A stretch of DNA of 60,623 bases from Hamadaea sp. (GCF_013362815.1 NZ_JABFVK010000053.1:1-60623); one strand, 5' to 3'. Positions 24,105 through 33,177 are shown, counted from the first letter of the stretch. Notes: generated by a model from the sequence alone, not told the origin. Numbers and translations are program-made.

Positions 24105-25751
24105 CTACGCCGGGTTCAGGTTCTTGGCGACGATGCCGCAGTCGGGCTCGGAGAACGGCAGCGCGAGCGCGTACGGGTTGTCCTCGGAGGGCCAGCCGGT
24201 GGCGTGCAGGGTGCGGAACTCGGCCAGCGAACTGGACTGCTGGATCGGGATGTACGGGGTGTCCGCCACGATCTCGTCCTGGATCGCGTAGATCTGCTGC
24301 TTGATCGCGTCGAGCTGGTCCGGCGGGGTGGCGGCGATCGTGGCCAGCGCCGCGTCCACCTTCGCGTTCTTCCAGCGGGCGTTGTTCTGGTTCGCCGGCG
24401 GGATGCTCTTGGTGCTGCAGATGTTGTAGTACATGAAGTACGGGCTGGGCCCGCCCCAGGCGTTGTAGATCGCCATGTCGAAGTCGCCGCTCTGCAATGC
24501 CGCAATGAAGGCGTTGTAGGACAAGGCGTTCGGCTTGAACTCGATGCCGACCTCCTTGAGCAGCTGCTGCACGACCTGCATGGTGGCTTCGTAGTCGGTC
24601 CAGCCCGTGACGAGGTTGCAGGAGAAGCTGAGCTTCTTGCCGTTCTTGGCGTAGACGCCGTCCGGGCCCTTGGCCCAACCGGCGCTCTCGAGCAGCTGCT
24701 TGGCCTTGTCCGGGTTGTACTCGACCTTGGCGTCCGTGTGCTTCGGCGAGATGTAACTCTGGAACGTCGGCACCACCAGTTGCAGCGGACTGGGGAGCGT
24801 ACCGAGGTCGGCGAAGGCCAGCTTGATGATCTTCGGGCGGTCGAGCGCCACGTTGATCGCCTGGCGTACGGCCGGGTCGCTGAACAGCGGCTTGCTCAGG
24901 TTGGGGATCAGGTTCGTGACGTAGAGGAAGGACTCGTTCTTGAACTTGTTGTGCGCCGAGTCCTTGCTGATGAACTGACCCTGGATGTCCGGGATGAAGA
25001 TGCCGGCCCAGTCGAGCTGGCCGGAGGCGAGCGCCGTGGTGGCCGCATCGTTGCCGGTGAACGACCAGAACCGCAGCCCGGCGATCTTCGGCTTGCCGCT
25101 GTCCCAATACTTCGGGTTCTTCTTGAGCACGTAGCTCTGCGCGGCGAAGGAGTCCTTGACGAACGGGCCGGTGCCGACCGGGTTGGCGTTGACCTCCTTG
25201 GTCGGGTCGGCGATCGGCTCCCAGACGTGCTTGGGAACCATGTACGTGCGGCCCGCGATGTTCCACAGCTCGGTGTAGACCGCATCCTTGAAGGTGATCT
25301 TCACGGTCTTGGCGTCGACCACCGTGGCGTCGACGATGTTGCTGCCGTTGGCGTTCAACGCCGGGTTGTTCTTGCGGTAGAGGAAGTTGAACGCGACGTC
25401 CTCGGCGGTGAACGGCTTGCCGTCGTTCCACTGCACGCCTTCGCGCAGCGTGAAGGTCAGCGACTTGCCGCCGTCGCCGAACTCGTACTTGGTGGCCAGC
25501 AGCGGCTGCACATCGTCGGCCTTGGCCTGGTTGAAGAAGAACAGCGGTTCGTAGACGAGACCGCGAGTGCCGTTCAGCGGGGTCGGGGCGAACTGGTTGA
25601 AGTTCTCGGTGAACTGGCCCGAGGCGCCGGCGAACACGTTGAGGATGCGCTCGGCCGGTGGCTTGGCCGACTCCTCCGCGCATGCGGCGAGGAAGGCCGC
25701 GATGCCGGCGCCGGCCGTGGTGCCGAGGAACTGCCTTCTGCTCAGACTCAT
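24105..25751 (-). CDS. ABC importer substrate-binding protein (SBP family 5)
   Basis: 548 residues. Tat-like N-terminus (SLSRRQFLGTTAGAG) and lipobox (LAAC) indicate a lipoprotein. The family 5 fold is recognisable from REGVQWNDGKPFTAEDVAFNF-type sequence (here about residues 110-130), VGTGPFV and LLESAGW. The family binds peptides but also oligosaccharides. The shared promoter with a glycosidase and a LacI regulator suggests a plant or fungal oligosaccharide, possibly mannose-based. First gene of the operon. Confidence 0.88.
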   Translation of the reverse strand: MSLSRRQFLGTTAGAGIAAFLAACAEESAKPPAERILNVFAGASGQFTENFNQFAPTPLNGTRGLVYEPLFFFNQAKADDVQPLLATKYEFGDGGKSLTFTLREGVQWNDGKPFTAEDVAFNFLYRKNNPALNANGSNIVDATVVDAKTVKITFKDAVYTELWNIAGRTYMVPKHVWEPIADPTKEVNANPVGTGPFVKDSFAAQSYVLKKNPKYWDSGKPKIAGLRFWSFTGNDAATTALASGQLDWAGIFIPDIQGQFISKDSAHNKFKNESFLYVTNLIPNLSKPLFSDPAVRQAINVALDRPKIIKLAFADLGTLPSPLQLVVPTFQSYISPKHTDAKVEYNPDKAKQLLESAGWAKGPDGVYAKNGKKLSFSCNLVTGWTDYEATMQVVQQLLKEVGIEFKPNALSYNAFIAALQSGDFDMAIYNAWGGPSPYFMYYNICSTKSIPPANQNNARWKNAKVDAALATIAATPPDQLDAIKQQIYAIQDEIVADTPYIPIQQSSSLAEFRTLHATGWPSEDNPYALALPFSEPDCGIVAKNLNPA

Positions 25752-25844
25752 GGCTGTCTCCAGTGAGGGGTGGGACTCCGGTGAGGGGGGTGGGAAGCGC
25801 TCCCAGATATCGGCGGATGTTTCGCGGAGGTGACCGTCAGGTGT

Positions 25845-25880
25845 CTGCGATCACAGCACTGAACCGTTTAAGTGTCAATA
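25845..25880. repeat. 36-bp direct repeat, copy 1
   Basis: Identical over 36 bp to 29013-29048. It holds the promoter and operator of the ABC operon. Confidence 0.9.
25850..25878 (-). promoter_or_regulatory. ABC operon promoter with LacI-type operator
   Basis: On the minus strand TTGACA (25878-25873), a 17-bp spacer CTTAAACGGTTCAGTGC, then TGTGAT (25855-25850). The spacer contains CTTAAACGGTTCA, a LacI-like half-palindromic operator whose centre (25865/25866) lies between -35 and -10, where a bound repressor would block polymerase. Confidence 0.8.
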
Positions 25881-25921
25881 GCTCATGACAGGTCGGCATT
25901 GATCGCTGACCGTAAGCCTGT

Positions 25922-25950
25922 TTGCCTTAACCGGTTCTTGGTCTCAAGAT
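25922..25950 (+). promoter_or_regulatory. LacI gene promoter with embedded operator
   Basis: TTGCCT (25922-25927), 17 bp, CAAGAT (25945-25950), then 6 bp to the ATG. The spacer starts with TAACCGGTT, part of CTTAACCGGTTC, so the regulator probably represses itself. Confidence 0.7.
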
Positions 25951-25956
25951 GGAGCG

Positions 25957-27009
25957 ATGCACAGCGGCAGCTCCAACGCGGCCCGGGTCGGGGCCCCCCG
26001 GAAGACGATCGGCGACATCGCCAAGGCGGCCGGCGTCTCCAAAGGCGCGGTCTCCTACGCGCTGAACGGAAAGCCCGGCGTCTCCGACGCGACGCGCCAG
26101 CGGATCCTCGCCATCGCCCGGGACCTGGGCTGGCATCCGAGCAGTGCGGCGCGGGCGCTGTCGGACGGGCGGACCGGCGTACTCGGCCTGATCGTCGACC
26201 GGCCCGCCCGGACGCTCGGCATCGAATCTTTCTTCATGCAGCTCATCTCCGGCATCGAGGCGACCCTGTCGGCCCGCGACGTCGGGCTGCTGCTCCAGGT
26301 CACCGACGACCAGGAGAAGGAGATGGCGGCGTACCGGCAATGGTGGGCGCAGCGCCGGGTCGACGGCGTCATCCTGGTCGACCTGCGCCGCGACGACCCC
26401 CGGGTGCCGCTGCTCGAACAGCTCGGCATGCCGTGCGTGGTCATCGGCGGGCCCGAGGGCCTGGGCGCCCTGCCCGGCATCTGGAGCGACGACACCGGAG
26501 CCGTCACCGAAGTCGTGGAGTACCTCGCCGCGCTCGGCCACCGGCGCATCGCCCGGGTCGCCGGGCTGCGCGGGCTTTACCACACCGCACTGCGCGACCG
26601 CGGAGTCGCGGCCACCGCGCAACGGCTGGGCCTGCCCGAGGTCGACACGGTGTACGCCGACTACACCGGCGAGGAAGGCGCGCGGATGACCAGGGCGCTG
26701 CTGTCGCGACGGCCGGTGCCGACGGCGGTGATCTACGACAACGACGTGATGGCGGTGGCCGGGGTCGCCGTGGCGCACGAGATGGGCGTCGACATCCCCA
26801 GGGAGCTGTCCGTCGTCGCCTGGGACGACTCGCCGCTGTGCCAGTTGGTGCATCCGCAGTTGTCCGCGGTGAGCCGGGACATCGCGGCGTACGGGTCGCA
26901 CGCGGCGGAGCGGCTGCTGGAGATCGTCGACGGCACCCCGTCGGGCACTGCGCAGGACGCGACGCCGAGGTTGGTGCCCCGGGGCAGTACCGCTCCACCC
27001 CGGGACTAG
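25957..27009 (+). CDS. LacI-family repressor of the ABC/glycosidase regulon
   Basis: 350 residues. The DNA-binding helix-turn-helix is TIGDIAKAAGVSKGAVSYALNGKPGVS (about residues 17-43), including the hinge-leading SSAARALS, followed by a periplasmic-binding-protein-like sugar domain with VIYDNDVMAVAG and VVAWDDSPLC. It is divergent from the importer and sits beside the glycosidase. Operator-like sequences lie in its own promoter and in both target promoters. The -10 CAAGAT stands 6 bp before the ATG, suggesting a leaderless message. Confidence 0.92.
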   Translation: MHSGSSNAARVGAPRKTIGDIAKAAGVSKGAVSYALNGKPGVSDATRQRILAIARDLGWHPSSAARALSDGRTGVLGLIVDRPARTLGIESFFMQLISGIEATLSARDVGLLLQVTDDQEKEMAAYRQWWAQRRVDGVILVDLRRDDPRVPLLEQLGMPCVVIGGPEGLGALPGIWSDDTGAVTEVVEYLAALGHRRIARVAGLRGLYHTALRDRGVAATAQRLGLPEVDTVYADYTGEEGARMTRALLSRRPVPTAVIYDNDVMAVAGVAVAHEMGVDIPRELSVVAWDDSPLCQLVHPQLSAVSRDIAAYGSHAAERLLEIVDGTPSGTAQDATPRLVPRGSTAPPRD

Positions 27010-27037
27010 GCCCGTCCGGTTCACGCCGCGTCAGCCA

Positions 27038-28978
27038 TCACCGGCTCGGGTCGCGCAGAACGCGTACCCCATAGGGCTCGAGATCCGCCTCGGCCACCTC
27101 GTGCCCGGTGGTGAGATCGCGCAGGCCGGCCGGGGTGCCGTCAGCGCGGACCGGAACCGCTGTGACCGGCTCGCCCACCGCGTTGATCAGCCAGACGAAC
27201 CGGTCGCCGTCCGCGTGCCGCAAGGCGTCCACGAACACGCGTGGGTCGTCCACGCGGACCCCCGGCGTCACGCCCGCGAGCGCGGCCAGCGCGGCATAGA
27301 GCCGGCCGGTCGAGTCCGGGTTGACGTGCGGCGTCGCGGCCGCCATGGCTTCCAAGGGGTACGCACAGAAGACGATCCCGCCGTCGCCGACCGCCCGCCG
27401 CAGCAGGGCCGGCCGGCCGTTCGGATCCACCGCGAGCACCTCGGCATCCACCGCCTGGACGGGCAGGTACGCCCGCAGATGCTCGTTGCCGCCCACCGCG
27501 AACTCCAGGGAGTCCCCGGTACGCAGCCCGCCGAAGTCCTGAGTGACGGTGAACCGGACGGACGGGCCGTCCACCCGGTCGACCAAGCCGTAGCGAAGTT
27601 CGTGCCGGATGCCGAAGATCCGGTCGACCCCTGCATACCAGGGTCCCCGCTGATTGTCGGAGCCTCCGTCGCAATAGGACACGTAAACCGTCGCGCCGGC
27701 CGCGGCGAGCTGCTCCAGCCGCCGCCAGCCGGGCGCGGTGAGCTGCTTGAGACTGGGCAGGACGTAGAGCCGCGCGCCGTCCGGGATGCCGCCGGCCGCG
27801 GTCGGATCGCTTTGGCGGATCAGCGCGGGGGGCAGGTCGGCCGACCGAAGACCGAGGTACGCCTGCTCGACCGCGCCGAAGGCGACCCGCCGCTCCCGTT
27901 CGTCGGTGAACTGGTACGCCGTGTCGGCGTGCGAAGTGAGCACCAGCCCGACCTGGCTGTCCTCGCGTACGCAGCGGGGCAGGTCGATCGCGTCGAGGAT
28001 CCGCCGGAACGCCGCCATCTCGCGCAGTGACGCCTTGGGCTGCCCGTGCACGTCGGTGACCCCGAAGTGCAGTTCGAACGGGTGGTGCGAGTAGGGCGGC
28101 TCGTCGAACAGGTCGTCGAAGTCGGTGTTGTTCCAGCCGACCCAGCCGGTCGACCCGGCGAGCAGCGACGTATGCATCAGCTGCCGGTACCAGTGCCCGA
28201 CGTTCTCGTCCGACACGAAGTCGCTGGACGCGCCGAACTCCTCCAGCACCACCGGCTTGCCTGCGACCTGCGCCAGTTCACAGGTGTACGCCGCCCGCCA
28301 GTGCTGGCGTACCTGGTCGTCGCCCATCGGGTAGACGTGCGGGCCGATCCAGTCCTGCAACGGGCCCAGCTCGGCGAGCCGGAAGCCGCTCTCGACGCCG
28401 CTCAGCTCGATCGTCCAGGCGCCGTCGCCGATCGAGACCGGTTGCGTTGCGCCACCGGCGCGCAGCCCAGCGACGACTAGTTGTGCCCACGACGACACCG
28501 TCTCGACCGTCCCGCGCCCGCCGTACAGAGGCATCTCGTTGGACAGCAGCCAGCCGCTGACCGCCGGATGCCCGGCGAACCGGCGCGCGACCTGCTCGGC
28601 GAACCAGGCCTGGCGGCCCACGAGCCACACGTCGCTGTAGAGGTCGCGGCCGCCGCGCCAGGACGGATCCCAGTTCTCCCCGGACATGTGGCCCACGATC
28701 AGCGTCGGGATCGTCTGCAGCCCTTGAGCGGTGTGCTGGTCCAAGAAGTCGGCGAAGCGCGCCATGACGTCTTCGTCCAGTCGGTCCGGGGTGGGCATGG
28801 CGTCCGGCCAGAAGAAGAAGCTCCGGGTGACGGTGAGCCCGTGATCGGCGAGGACCTGCAGCTCCTTGGCGACGACCGCCGGGTCGTAGCGCGTCCACAT
28901 GCGCGGGCCGCCGACTCGGGACCAGAAGTTGACGCCGAGCAGCGGCTCACTGGTGAGGACCTGGAGGGGACGGTGCAT
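27038..28978 (-). CDS. GH5-like glycoside hydrolase (possible mannosidase/mannanase)
   Basis: 646 residues, no signal peptide, so probably cytoplasmic and acting on imported sugar. A (beta/alpha)8 clan GH-A catalytic domain occupies about 1-330: acid/base Glu-148 in LLSNEMP and nucleophile Glu-247 in VVLEEFG, plus HVYPMGDDQ. After it comes a glutamine-amidotransferase-like region (about 350-560, as in GH42-type trimerisation domains) and a small beta domain. Substrate cannot be read from sequence; family GH5 and mannose linkage are guesses. The 36-bp promoter repeat lies 35 bp upstream. Confidence 0.75.
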   Translation of the reverse strand: MHRPLQVLTSEPLLGVNFWSRVGGPRMWTRYDPAVVAKELQVLADHGLTVTRSFFFWPDAMPTPDRLDEDVMARFADFLDQHTAQGLQTIPTLIVGHMSGENWDPSWRGGRDLYSDVWLVGRQAWFAEQVARRFAGHPAVSGWLLSNEMPLYGGRGTVETVSSWAQLVVAGLRAGGATQPVSIGDGAWTIELSGVESGFRLAELGPLQDWIGPHVYPMGDDQVRQHWRAAYTCELAQVAGKPVVLEEFGASSDFVSDENVGHWYRQLMHTSLLAGSTGWVGWNNTDFDDLFDEPPYSHHPFELHFGVTDVHGQPKASLREMAAFRRILDAIDLPRCVREDSQVGLVLTSHADTAYQFTDERERRVAFGAVEQAYLGLRSADLPPALIRQSDPTAAGGIPDGARLYVLPSLKQLTAPGWRRLEQLAAAGATVYVSYCDGGSDNQRGPWYAGVDRIFGIRHELRYGLVDRVDGPSVRFTVTQDFGGLRTGDSLEFAVGGNEHLRAYLPVQAVDAEVLAVDPNGRPALLRRAVGDGGIVFCAYPLEAMAAATPHVNPDSTGRLYAALAALAGVTPGVRVDDPRVFVDALRHADGDRFVWLINAVGEPVTAVPVRADGTPAGLRDLTTGHEVAEADLEPYGVRVLRDPSR

Positions 28979-29012
28979 GGAGGGCTCCCGTGATGGTGGG
29001 GGAAGGGCGTGC

Positions 29013-29048
29013 CTGCGATCACAGCACTGAACCGTTTAAGTGTCAATA
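29013..29048. repeat. 36-bp direct repeat, copy 2
   Basis: Exact copy of 25845-25880 in the same orientation, ahead of the glycosidase gene. Confidence 0.9.
29018..29046 (-). promoter_or_regulatory. Glycosidase promoter with LacI-type operator
   Basis: TTGACA (29046-29041), the same 17-bp operator-bearing spacer, and TGTGAT (29023-29018). Transcription would start near 29011, about 33 nt before the ATG. Confidence 0.8.
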
Positions 29049-29083
29049 TGCCCGCCCTGTCGCGGGGGCGTCGGGCGGTCGCG

Positions 29084-29096
29084 CTTAACCGGTTAG
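29084..29096. promoter_or_regulatory. Auxiliary LacI-type operator
   Basis: CTTAACCGGTTAG matches the operator in the LacI gene promoter. Its centre is 57 bp from the operator inside the glycosidase promoter, a spacing that would allow looping. Confidence 0.55.
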
Positions 29097-29176
29097 TCAA
29101 TCTGGTCCGCGCCGATGTCGGACGGCTGCGGTACCGTTCGCGACTGACGACAAGGGACGGTCCTGGGGGAGAGGTC

Positions 29177-29989
29177 GTGAGCTGGGAGCCGGAGGAGGAG
29201 CAGCCACTGTGGAGGCTGGCTCCGATGCATCCGTCCTGGGTGCGCTGGCTGCCGTGCGCCGTCGCGAGCCTGCGGGTGGTGCCCGACGACGACGGCCCGC
29301 CGCGCTTTCCCCGTTCCTGGTATGACCGGCCGGAGCTGGGGCTGCCGTGGGACGAGCCGGTGTGGTGCGACCCAGGCCCGGTCGAGGAGTGGTACGAGCA
29401 GTCGCCCGGTCATTCCGAGGAGGAGGTGCGCGCGCACTACGACCAGGTGGTCGAGGCGCGTACGCGGCGGATCGAGACGTTCACCGAGTGCTGCACGCGG
29501 GCGGGCATCCCGGTGCCGCTCACCCTGCGCCACCTCGTCGACTGCCTGATCGCCTTGGGCGTGCTCGACCTGGTCCCCGGGCCCGGCGACGAACCCTGGC
29601 TGATCGGACAGTTCGCCGCGAACCCGCTCGACATCCTCCCGCTCACTCCGCAAGAAGCAGCCGAAGAGGCCGCTGCGCAGATGCTCGAACGCGGCGTACT
29701 GGCCGGGATCGGGCTGCGCCGGCTGGCCGAGGAACAGGCCCCGGACGGTGGTGGCAAAGCGGTCTGGCTGACCCTGCGCCGGTTGGGCGACGAGATCGGG
29801 CTGACGCCGGCCGCGACTCGGCTCGCGCTCGACCTCATCGCCGCCGAGGAGTCGTGGATCTCGGTAGACCGCGGGGTCAGCCTGCTCACCGTCGGCCTCG
29901 ACGACCCGTTCGTCATCCGGGCCGACCACGCCCGGCTGGCCCAGGTGTACGACATGGACGAACTGATCGCCCCCGAGCACATGATCTGA
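29177..29989 (+). CDS. Hypothetical protein, 270 residues
   Basis: I do not recognise the family. The product begins VSWEPEEEQPLWRLAPMHPSW and is rich in Trp, Pro and acidic residues at the start, then helical, with LTLRRLGDEIGLTPAATRLALDL resembling a winged-helix or helix-turn-helix motif near residue 200. No membrane segment. GTG 29177 has GGGGGAGAGG just upstream, which sets the start; the frame is open further back into the operator region. It may be unrelated to the sugar regulon. Confidence 0.6.
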   Translation: MSWEPEEEQPLWRLAPMHPSWVRWLPCAVASLRVVPDDDGPPRFPRSWYDRPELGLPWDEPVWCDPGPVEEWYEQSPGHSEEEVRAHYDQVVEARTRRIETFTECCTRAGIPVPLTLRHLVDCLIALGVLDLVPGPGDEPWLIGQFAANPLDILPLTPQEAAEEAAAQMLERGVLAGIGLRRLAEEQAPDGGGKAVWLTLRRLGDEIGLTPAATRLALDLIAAEESWISVDRGVSLLTVGLDDPFVIRADHARLAQVYDMDELIAPEHMI

Positions 29990-30172
29990 CCGCACTGCCC
30001 TGCCCTCTGGTTTTCCCCGCGATCATGAACTTTCGGTCGTGATCGACCGGCGTGGCGTGTTCCCAGCGCCCTGATCGATCCCGTAAGTACATGATCGATC
30101 GGCTGTCCATGCTGGACCGGCACCCGTCGGTGAATTCATGGGTGTAACTCTTGTGATGGAGGCCACACCGAC

Positions 30173-30188
30173 GTTACTGTCTGGTAAC
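30173..30188. repeat. Inverted repeat before the SGNH gene
   Basis: GTTAC-TGTCTG-GTAAC lies 31 bp before the ATG, in a 229-bp intergenic stretch (29990-30218) that also has GATCATGA/TGATCGATC-rich palindromic sequence but no gene I can support. Possible regulator site. Confidence 0.4.
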
Positions 30189-30218
30189 CCCCGTCCCCAC
30201 AGGAAAGGCAGGCCCCCG

Positions 30219-31046
30219 ATGCGCGTACCGCGCAAGTTCCTCGCCCTTTTCGCCGGCCTCGTCACGGCCGTTCTGCTCGCCTCACCGGCCGCCGCCGACC
30301 CCGGCCCGCCGCCCAACTCGATGGCGAGCATGGGTGACTCCATCACCCGCGGGTTCAACGCCTGCGGCTGGTACGTCGACTGCCCGTCGAGGTCCTGGAG
30401 CACCGGCACGTACTCCTCGGTCAACAGCCAGTACTCCCGAATCCTCGCCAAGAACTCGGCGATCTCCGGGAAGAACTACAACGACGCGAAGTCGGGGGCG
30501 AAGGTCGCCGACATGTACGGCCAGGCCGGGACCGCCGTCGGCCAGGGCGTCCAGTACGTGACGATCCTGATCGGCGCGAATGACGCCTGCACCAGCAGCG
30601 AGTCGTCGATGACCTCGGTCGCGGCCTTCCGGACCTCGATCGACTCCGCGCTCAACCGGATCAAGACCGGGCTGCCCAGCGCCAAGGTCGCGCTGATCTC
30701 CATCCCGAACGTGTGGCAGCTCTGGAACGTCGGGCACGTCAGCGGCTCCGCCGTGAGCACCTGGGGCCTGTTCGGCATCTGCCAGTCGCTGCTGGCCAAC
30801 CCGACCTCGACCGCTCAGGCCGACGTCGACCGGCGGGCTCGCGTACGCCAGCGCGTCGTCGACTTCAACACCCAGCTCGCCCAGGCCTGTGCTGCGTACG
30901 GGGCGAACTGCGACTTCGACGACAACGCGGTGTTCAACTATCCGTTCCAGCTGTCCCAGGTCTCCGGGTGGGACTACTTCCACCCGAACACCTCGGGGCA
31001 GGCCGTGCTGGCGAGCGTGACCTACGCCGCCGGCTTCGGCTGGTGA
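30219..31046 (+). CDS. Secreted SGNH/GDSL hydrolase
   Basis: 275 residues with a Sec signal peptide (RKFLALFAGLVTAVLLASPAAA, cleavage near AAA-DP). Block I is SMGDSITRG (catalytic Ser), block III ILIGANDA (oxyanion Asn), block V DYFHPNTSG (Asp/His). An esterase or lipase acting outside the cell; substrate unknown. Start 30219 follows AGGAAAGG. A terminator follows at 31069. Confidence 0.88.
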   Translation: MRVPRKFLALFAGLVTAVLLASPAAADPGPPPNSMASMGDSITRGFNACGWYVDCPSRSWSTGTYSSVNSQYSRILAKNSAISGKNYNDAKSGAKVADMYGQAGTAVGQGVQYVTILIGANDACTSSESSMTSVAAFRTSIDSALNRIKTGLPSAKVALISIPNVWQLWNVGHVSGSAVSTWGLFGICQSLLANPTSTAQADVDRRARVRQRVVDFNTQLAQACAAYGANCDFDDNAVFNYPFQLSQVSGWDYFHPNTSGQAVLASVTYAAGFGW

Positions 31047-31068
31047 CCCTCGGGTGATCTTCTGCGCA

Positions 31069-31096
31069 GCAGGCCGGGGTCGGATTCCCGGCCTGC
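31069..31096 (+). terminator. Terminator after the SGNH hydrolase gene
   Basis: GCAGGCCGGG (31069-31078) and CCCGGCCTGC (31087-31096), 10-bp perfect stem, 8-nt loop, then TTGC. It lies directly before the promoter of the next gene. Confidence 0.75.
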
Positions 31097-31114
31097 TTGC
31101 GGTAGGAATACTGC

Positions 31115-32407
31115 ATGACGAACGTCGTGGACCTCTGCAGCAACCTGATCCGGATCGACTCGACCAACACCGGTGACCTCGCCACGAGCGCAGGTGAGCG
31201 GAAGGCGGCCGAGTTCGTCGCGACCGTGCTGAGCGACGCCGGGATCGAGCCGGCCGTACTGGAGTCGGCGCCGGGCCGGACCAACCTGGTCGCCCGCATC
31301 CCCGGCCGGGATTCCTCGCGGGGCGCGCTGCTGGTCCACGGGCACCTCGACGTCGTGCCGGCCGACGCGAGCGAGTGGTCGGTCCACCCGTTCAGCGGCG
31401 AGGTCAGGGACGGCTACGTCTGGGGCCGGGGCGCGGTCGACATGAAGGACTTCGACGCGATGATCCTCGCGACGGTCGCCGGTTGGCAGGCCGAGGGCTA
31501 CGTCCCGCCGCGCGACATCGTCCTGGCGTTCACCGCCGATGAGGAGGCGGGCGGCGATTACGGCGCTCATTTCCTGGTGCAGCAGCACCCCGAGCTGTTC
31601 GACGGCTGCACCGAGGCGATCGGCGAGGTCGGCGGCTTCTCCGTGACGGTCGCACCGGACCTGCGTCTTTATCTGATCCAGACGGCCGAGAAGGGGATCG
31701 ACTGGCTGCGGCTGCACGCCGCCGGCCGCCCCGGGCACGGCTCGTTCGTCAACGACGACAACGCGGTGACCGCACTTTGTGAGGCGGTCGCCCGGCTCGG
31801 GCGTACGCGTTTCCCGGTGGAGGTGACGCCGACCGTGCGGGCGTTCCTCGAGCACGTCTCCGAGGTGCTCGGCGTCGAGCTGGACCCGGACGACCCGGAG
31901 ACGGCGATCGCCAAGCTGGGCCCGATCGCCCGGATCGTCGGTGCGACCATCCGGAACACCGCCAACCCGACTCGGCTGGCCGCCGGATACAAGGACAACG
32001 TCATCCCGGGCAAGGCCAGCGCCACCATCGACTGCCGTACGCTGCCCGGCTTCGACCAGGAGTTCCAGCGCCAGCTCAGGGAGGTCGTCGGCGACCAGAT
32101 CGAGATCGAGACGGTCCACCACCAGGCCGCTCTCGAGACCACGTTCGACGGGCCGCTCGTCGATGCGATGGCGGCGGCGCTGCGGGCCGAGGATGCCGGG
32201 GCACGCCCGGTGCCGTACATGCTTTCGGGTGGCACCGACGCGAAGGCGTTCGCCACGCTCGGCATGCGCTGCTTCGGTTTCTCGCCGCTGAAACTGCCGG
32301 CCGATCTCGACTTCGCCGCGCTGTTCCACGGCATTGACGAGCGCGTCCCGGCGGAGGGACTAGAGTTCGGCGTTAGAGTGCTGGACCGCCTGCTCCGCAG
32401 CAGCTGA
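31115..32407 (+). CDS. M20-family metallopeptidase
   Basis: 430 residues, cytoplasmic. Zinc-site motifs are VHGHLDVVP, GRGAVDMKDF and TADEEAGG; the dimerisation domain begins around AGRPGHGS (His kept). Family members cleave small peptides or acylated amino acids (ArgE/DapE/CPG2 relatives). TAGGAA at 31103-31108 lies 6 bp before the ATG and no ribosome site is seen. Confidence 0.9.
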   Translation: MTNVVDLCSNLIRIDSTNTGDLATSAGERKAAEFVATVLSDAGIEPAVLESAPGRTNLVARIPGRDSSRGALLVHGHLDVVPADASEWSVHPFSGEVRDGYVWGRGAVDMKDFDAMILATVAGWQAEGYVPPRDIVLAFTADEEAGGDYGAHFLVQQHPELFDGCTEAIGEVGGFSVTVAPDLRLYLIQTAEKGIDWLRLHAAGRPGHGSFVNDDNAVTALCEAVARLGRTRFPVEVTPTVRAFLEHVSEVLGVELDPDDPETAIAKLGPIARIVGATIRNTANPTRLAAGYKDNVIPGKASATIDCRTLPGFDQEFQRQLREVVGDQIEIETVHHQAALETTFDGPLVDAMAAALRAEDAGARPVPYMLSGGTDAKAFATLGMRCFGFSPLKLPADLDFAALFHGIDERVPAEGLEFGVRVLDRLLRSS

Positions 32408-32461
32408 GCGCCGCCTCGCCCATCGCTGAGAACCGTTGAAGAGTCCGAAGGGGACAAGCCC

Positions 32462-33106
32462 ATGAGTTACACCGACGCCCAGGTCGACGCCGCGCTGGAG
32501 GCGGTCATCACCGCGGCGCGTGAACACCTCGCGGCGGTACGCGCCGCCGGTGGCAAGATCGACGACGACGAGGTCTGGCGCACCTACGTCGGGCTCAACA
32601 ACGCCTCGGTGGCGTACGACGACGCGCTGCTCGACGTGTTCGGCGAGGTCACGCCGTGGAACGTAGACAGCATCGACGTCGACAAGGCCGACCAGTTCTT
32701 CGGTGAGGAGGCGGCCGCCGGCGACGACCCGCACTCCCGGGTGATCTCGGTGCGGCAGCGGCGCGACTACCGCGTACCCAGTGTGTCGGCCCTGCTGCGA
32801 GCGGGCCAGGAGGCACGGGACACGGCCATGGGCGCCGAGTCCGGCGCGGTCGAGTCGGTGAGCGAGGCCCTGGTCGAGCTGCTGCAGGCCGGTGACGGTT
32901 CGCTGGCCGCGCTCGACATCCCGGAGCTGGAGCCGCTGGACGGCCTGGTCGCGGTGGCCGAGGTGGACGAGCCGCTCGACCCGGAGGCGTTCGAGGAGAG
33001 CGACGGCGCCGGCCCGTTCACGCTGTCGGGCAGCGACCGGCTCATCGGCCGGATGGACGAGCACCTGCACGCCGAGGACGACGAGGACCACGACCACGAG
33101 CACTGA
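32462..33106 (+). CDS. Acidic hypothetical protein with His-rich tail
   Basis: 214 residues. MSYTDAQVDAALEAVITAAREHLAAVR forms a helical start; the C-terminus is strongly acidic and ends HAEDDEDHDHEH, a possible metal-binding tail. Family unknown to me. GAAGGGG-like purine-rich sequence lies upstream and a strong terminator follows (33142). Confidence 0.65.
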   Translation: MSYTDAQVDAALEAVITAAREHLAAVRAAGGKIDDDEVWRTYVGLNNASVAYDDALLDVFGEVTPWNVDSIDVDKADQFFGEEAAAGDDPHSRVISVRQRRDYRVPSVSALLRAGQEARDTAMGAESGAVESVSEALVELLQAGDGSLAALDIPELEPLDGLVAVAEVDEPLDPEAFEESDGAGPFTLSGSDRLIGRMDEHLHAEDDEDHDHEH

Positions 33107-33141
33107 TCAGGGCCACTGATCAGGGACCGATCGCGCGCACC

Positions 33142-33177
33142 CACTGCCACCCGGACGACTGCCGCCGGGTGGCAGTG
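33142..33177 (+). terminator. Terminator, 13-bp stem
   Basis: CACTGCCACCCGG (33142-33154) pairs perfectly with CCGGGTGGCAGTG (33165-33177), 10-nt loop. A 12-bp direct repeat, CACTGATCAGGG at 33101 and 33114, precedes it and overlaps the stop codon. Confidence 0.75.

Noticed and set aside
29990-30218. A gene or small RNA in the palindrome-rich gap before the SGNH hydrolase
   Set aside because: Only scattered GATC-type palindromes and a short inverted repeat; no frame with a supported start.
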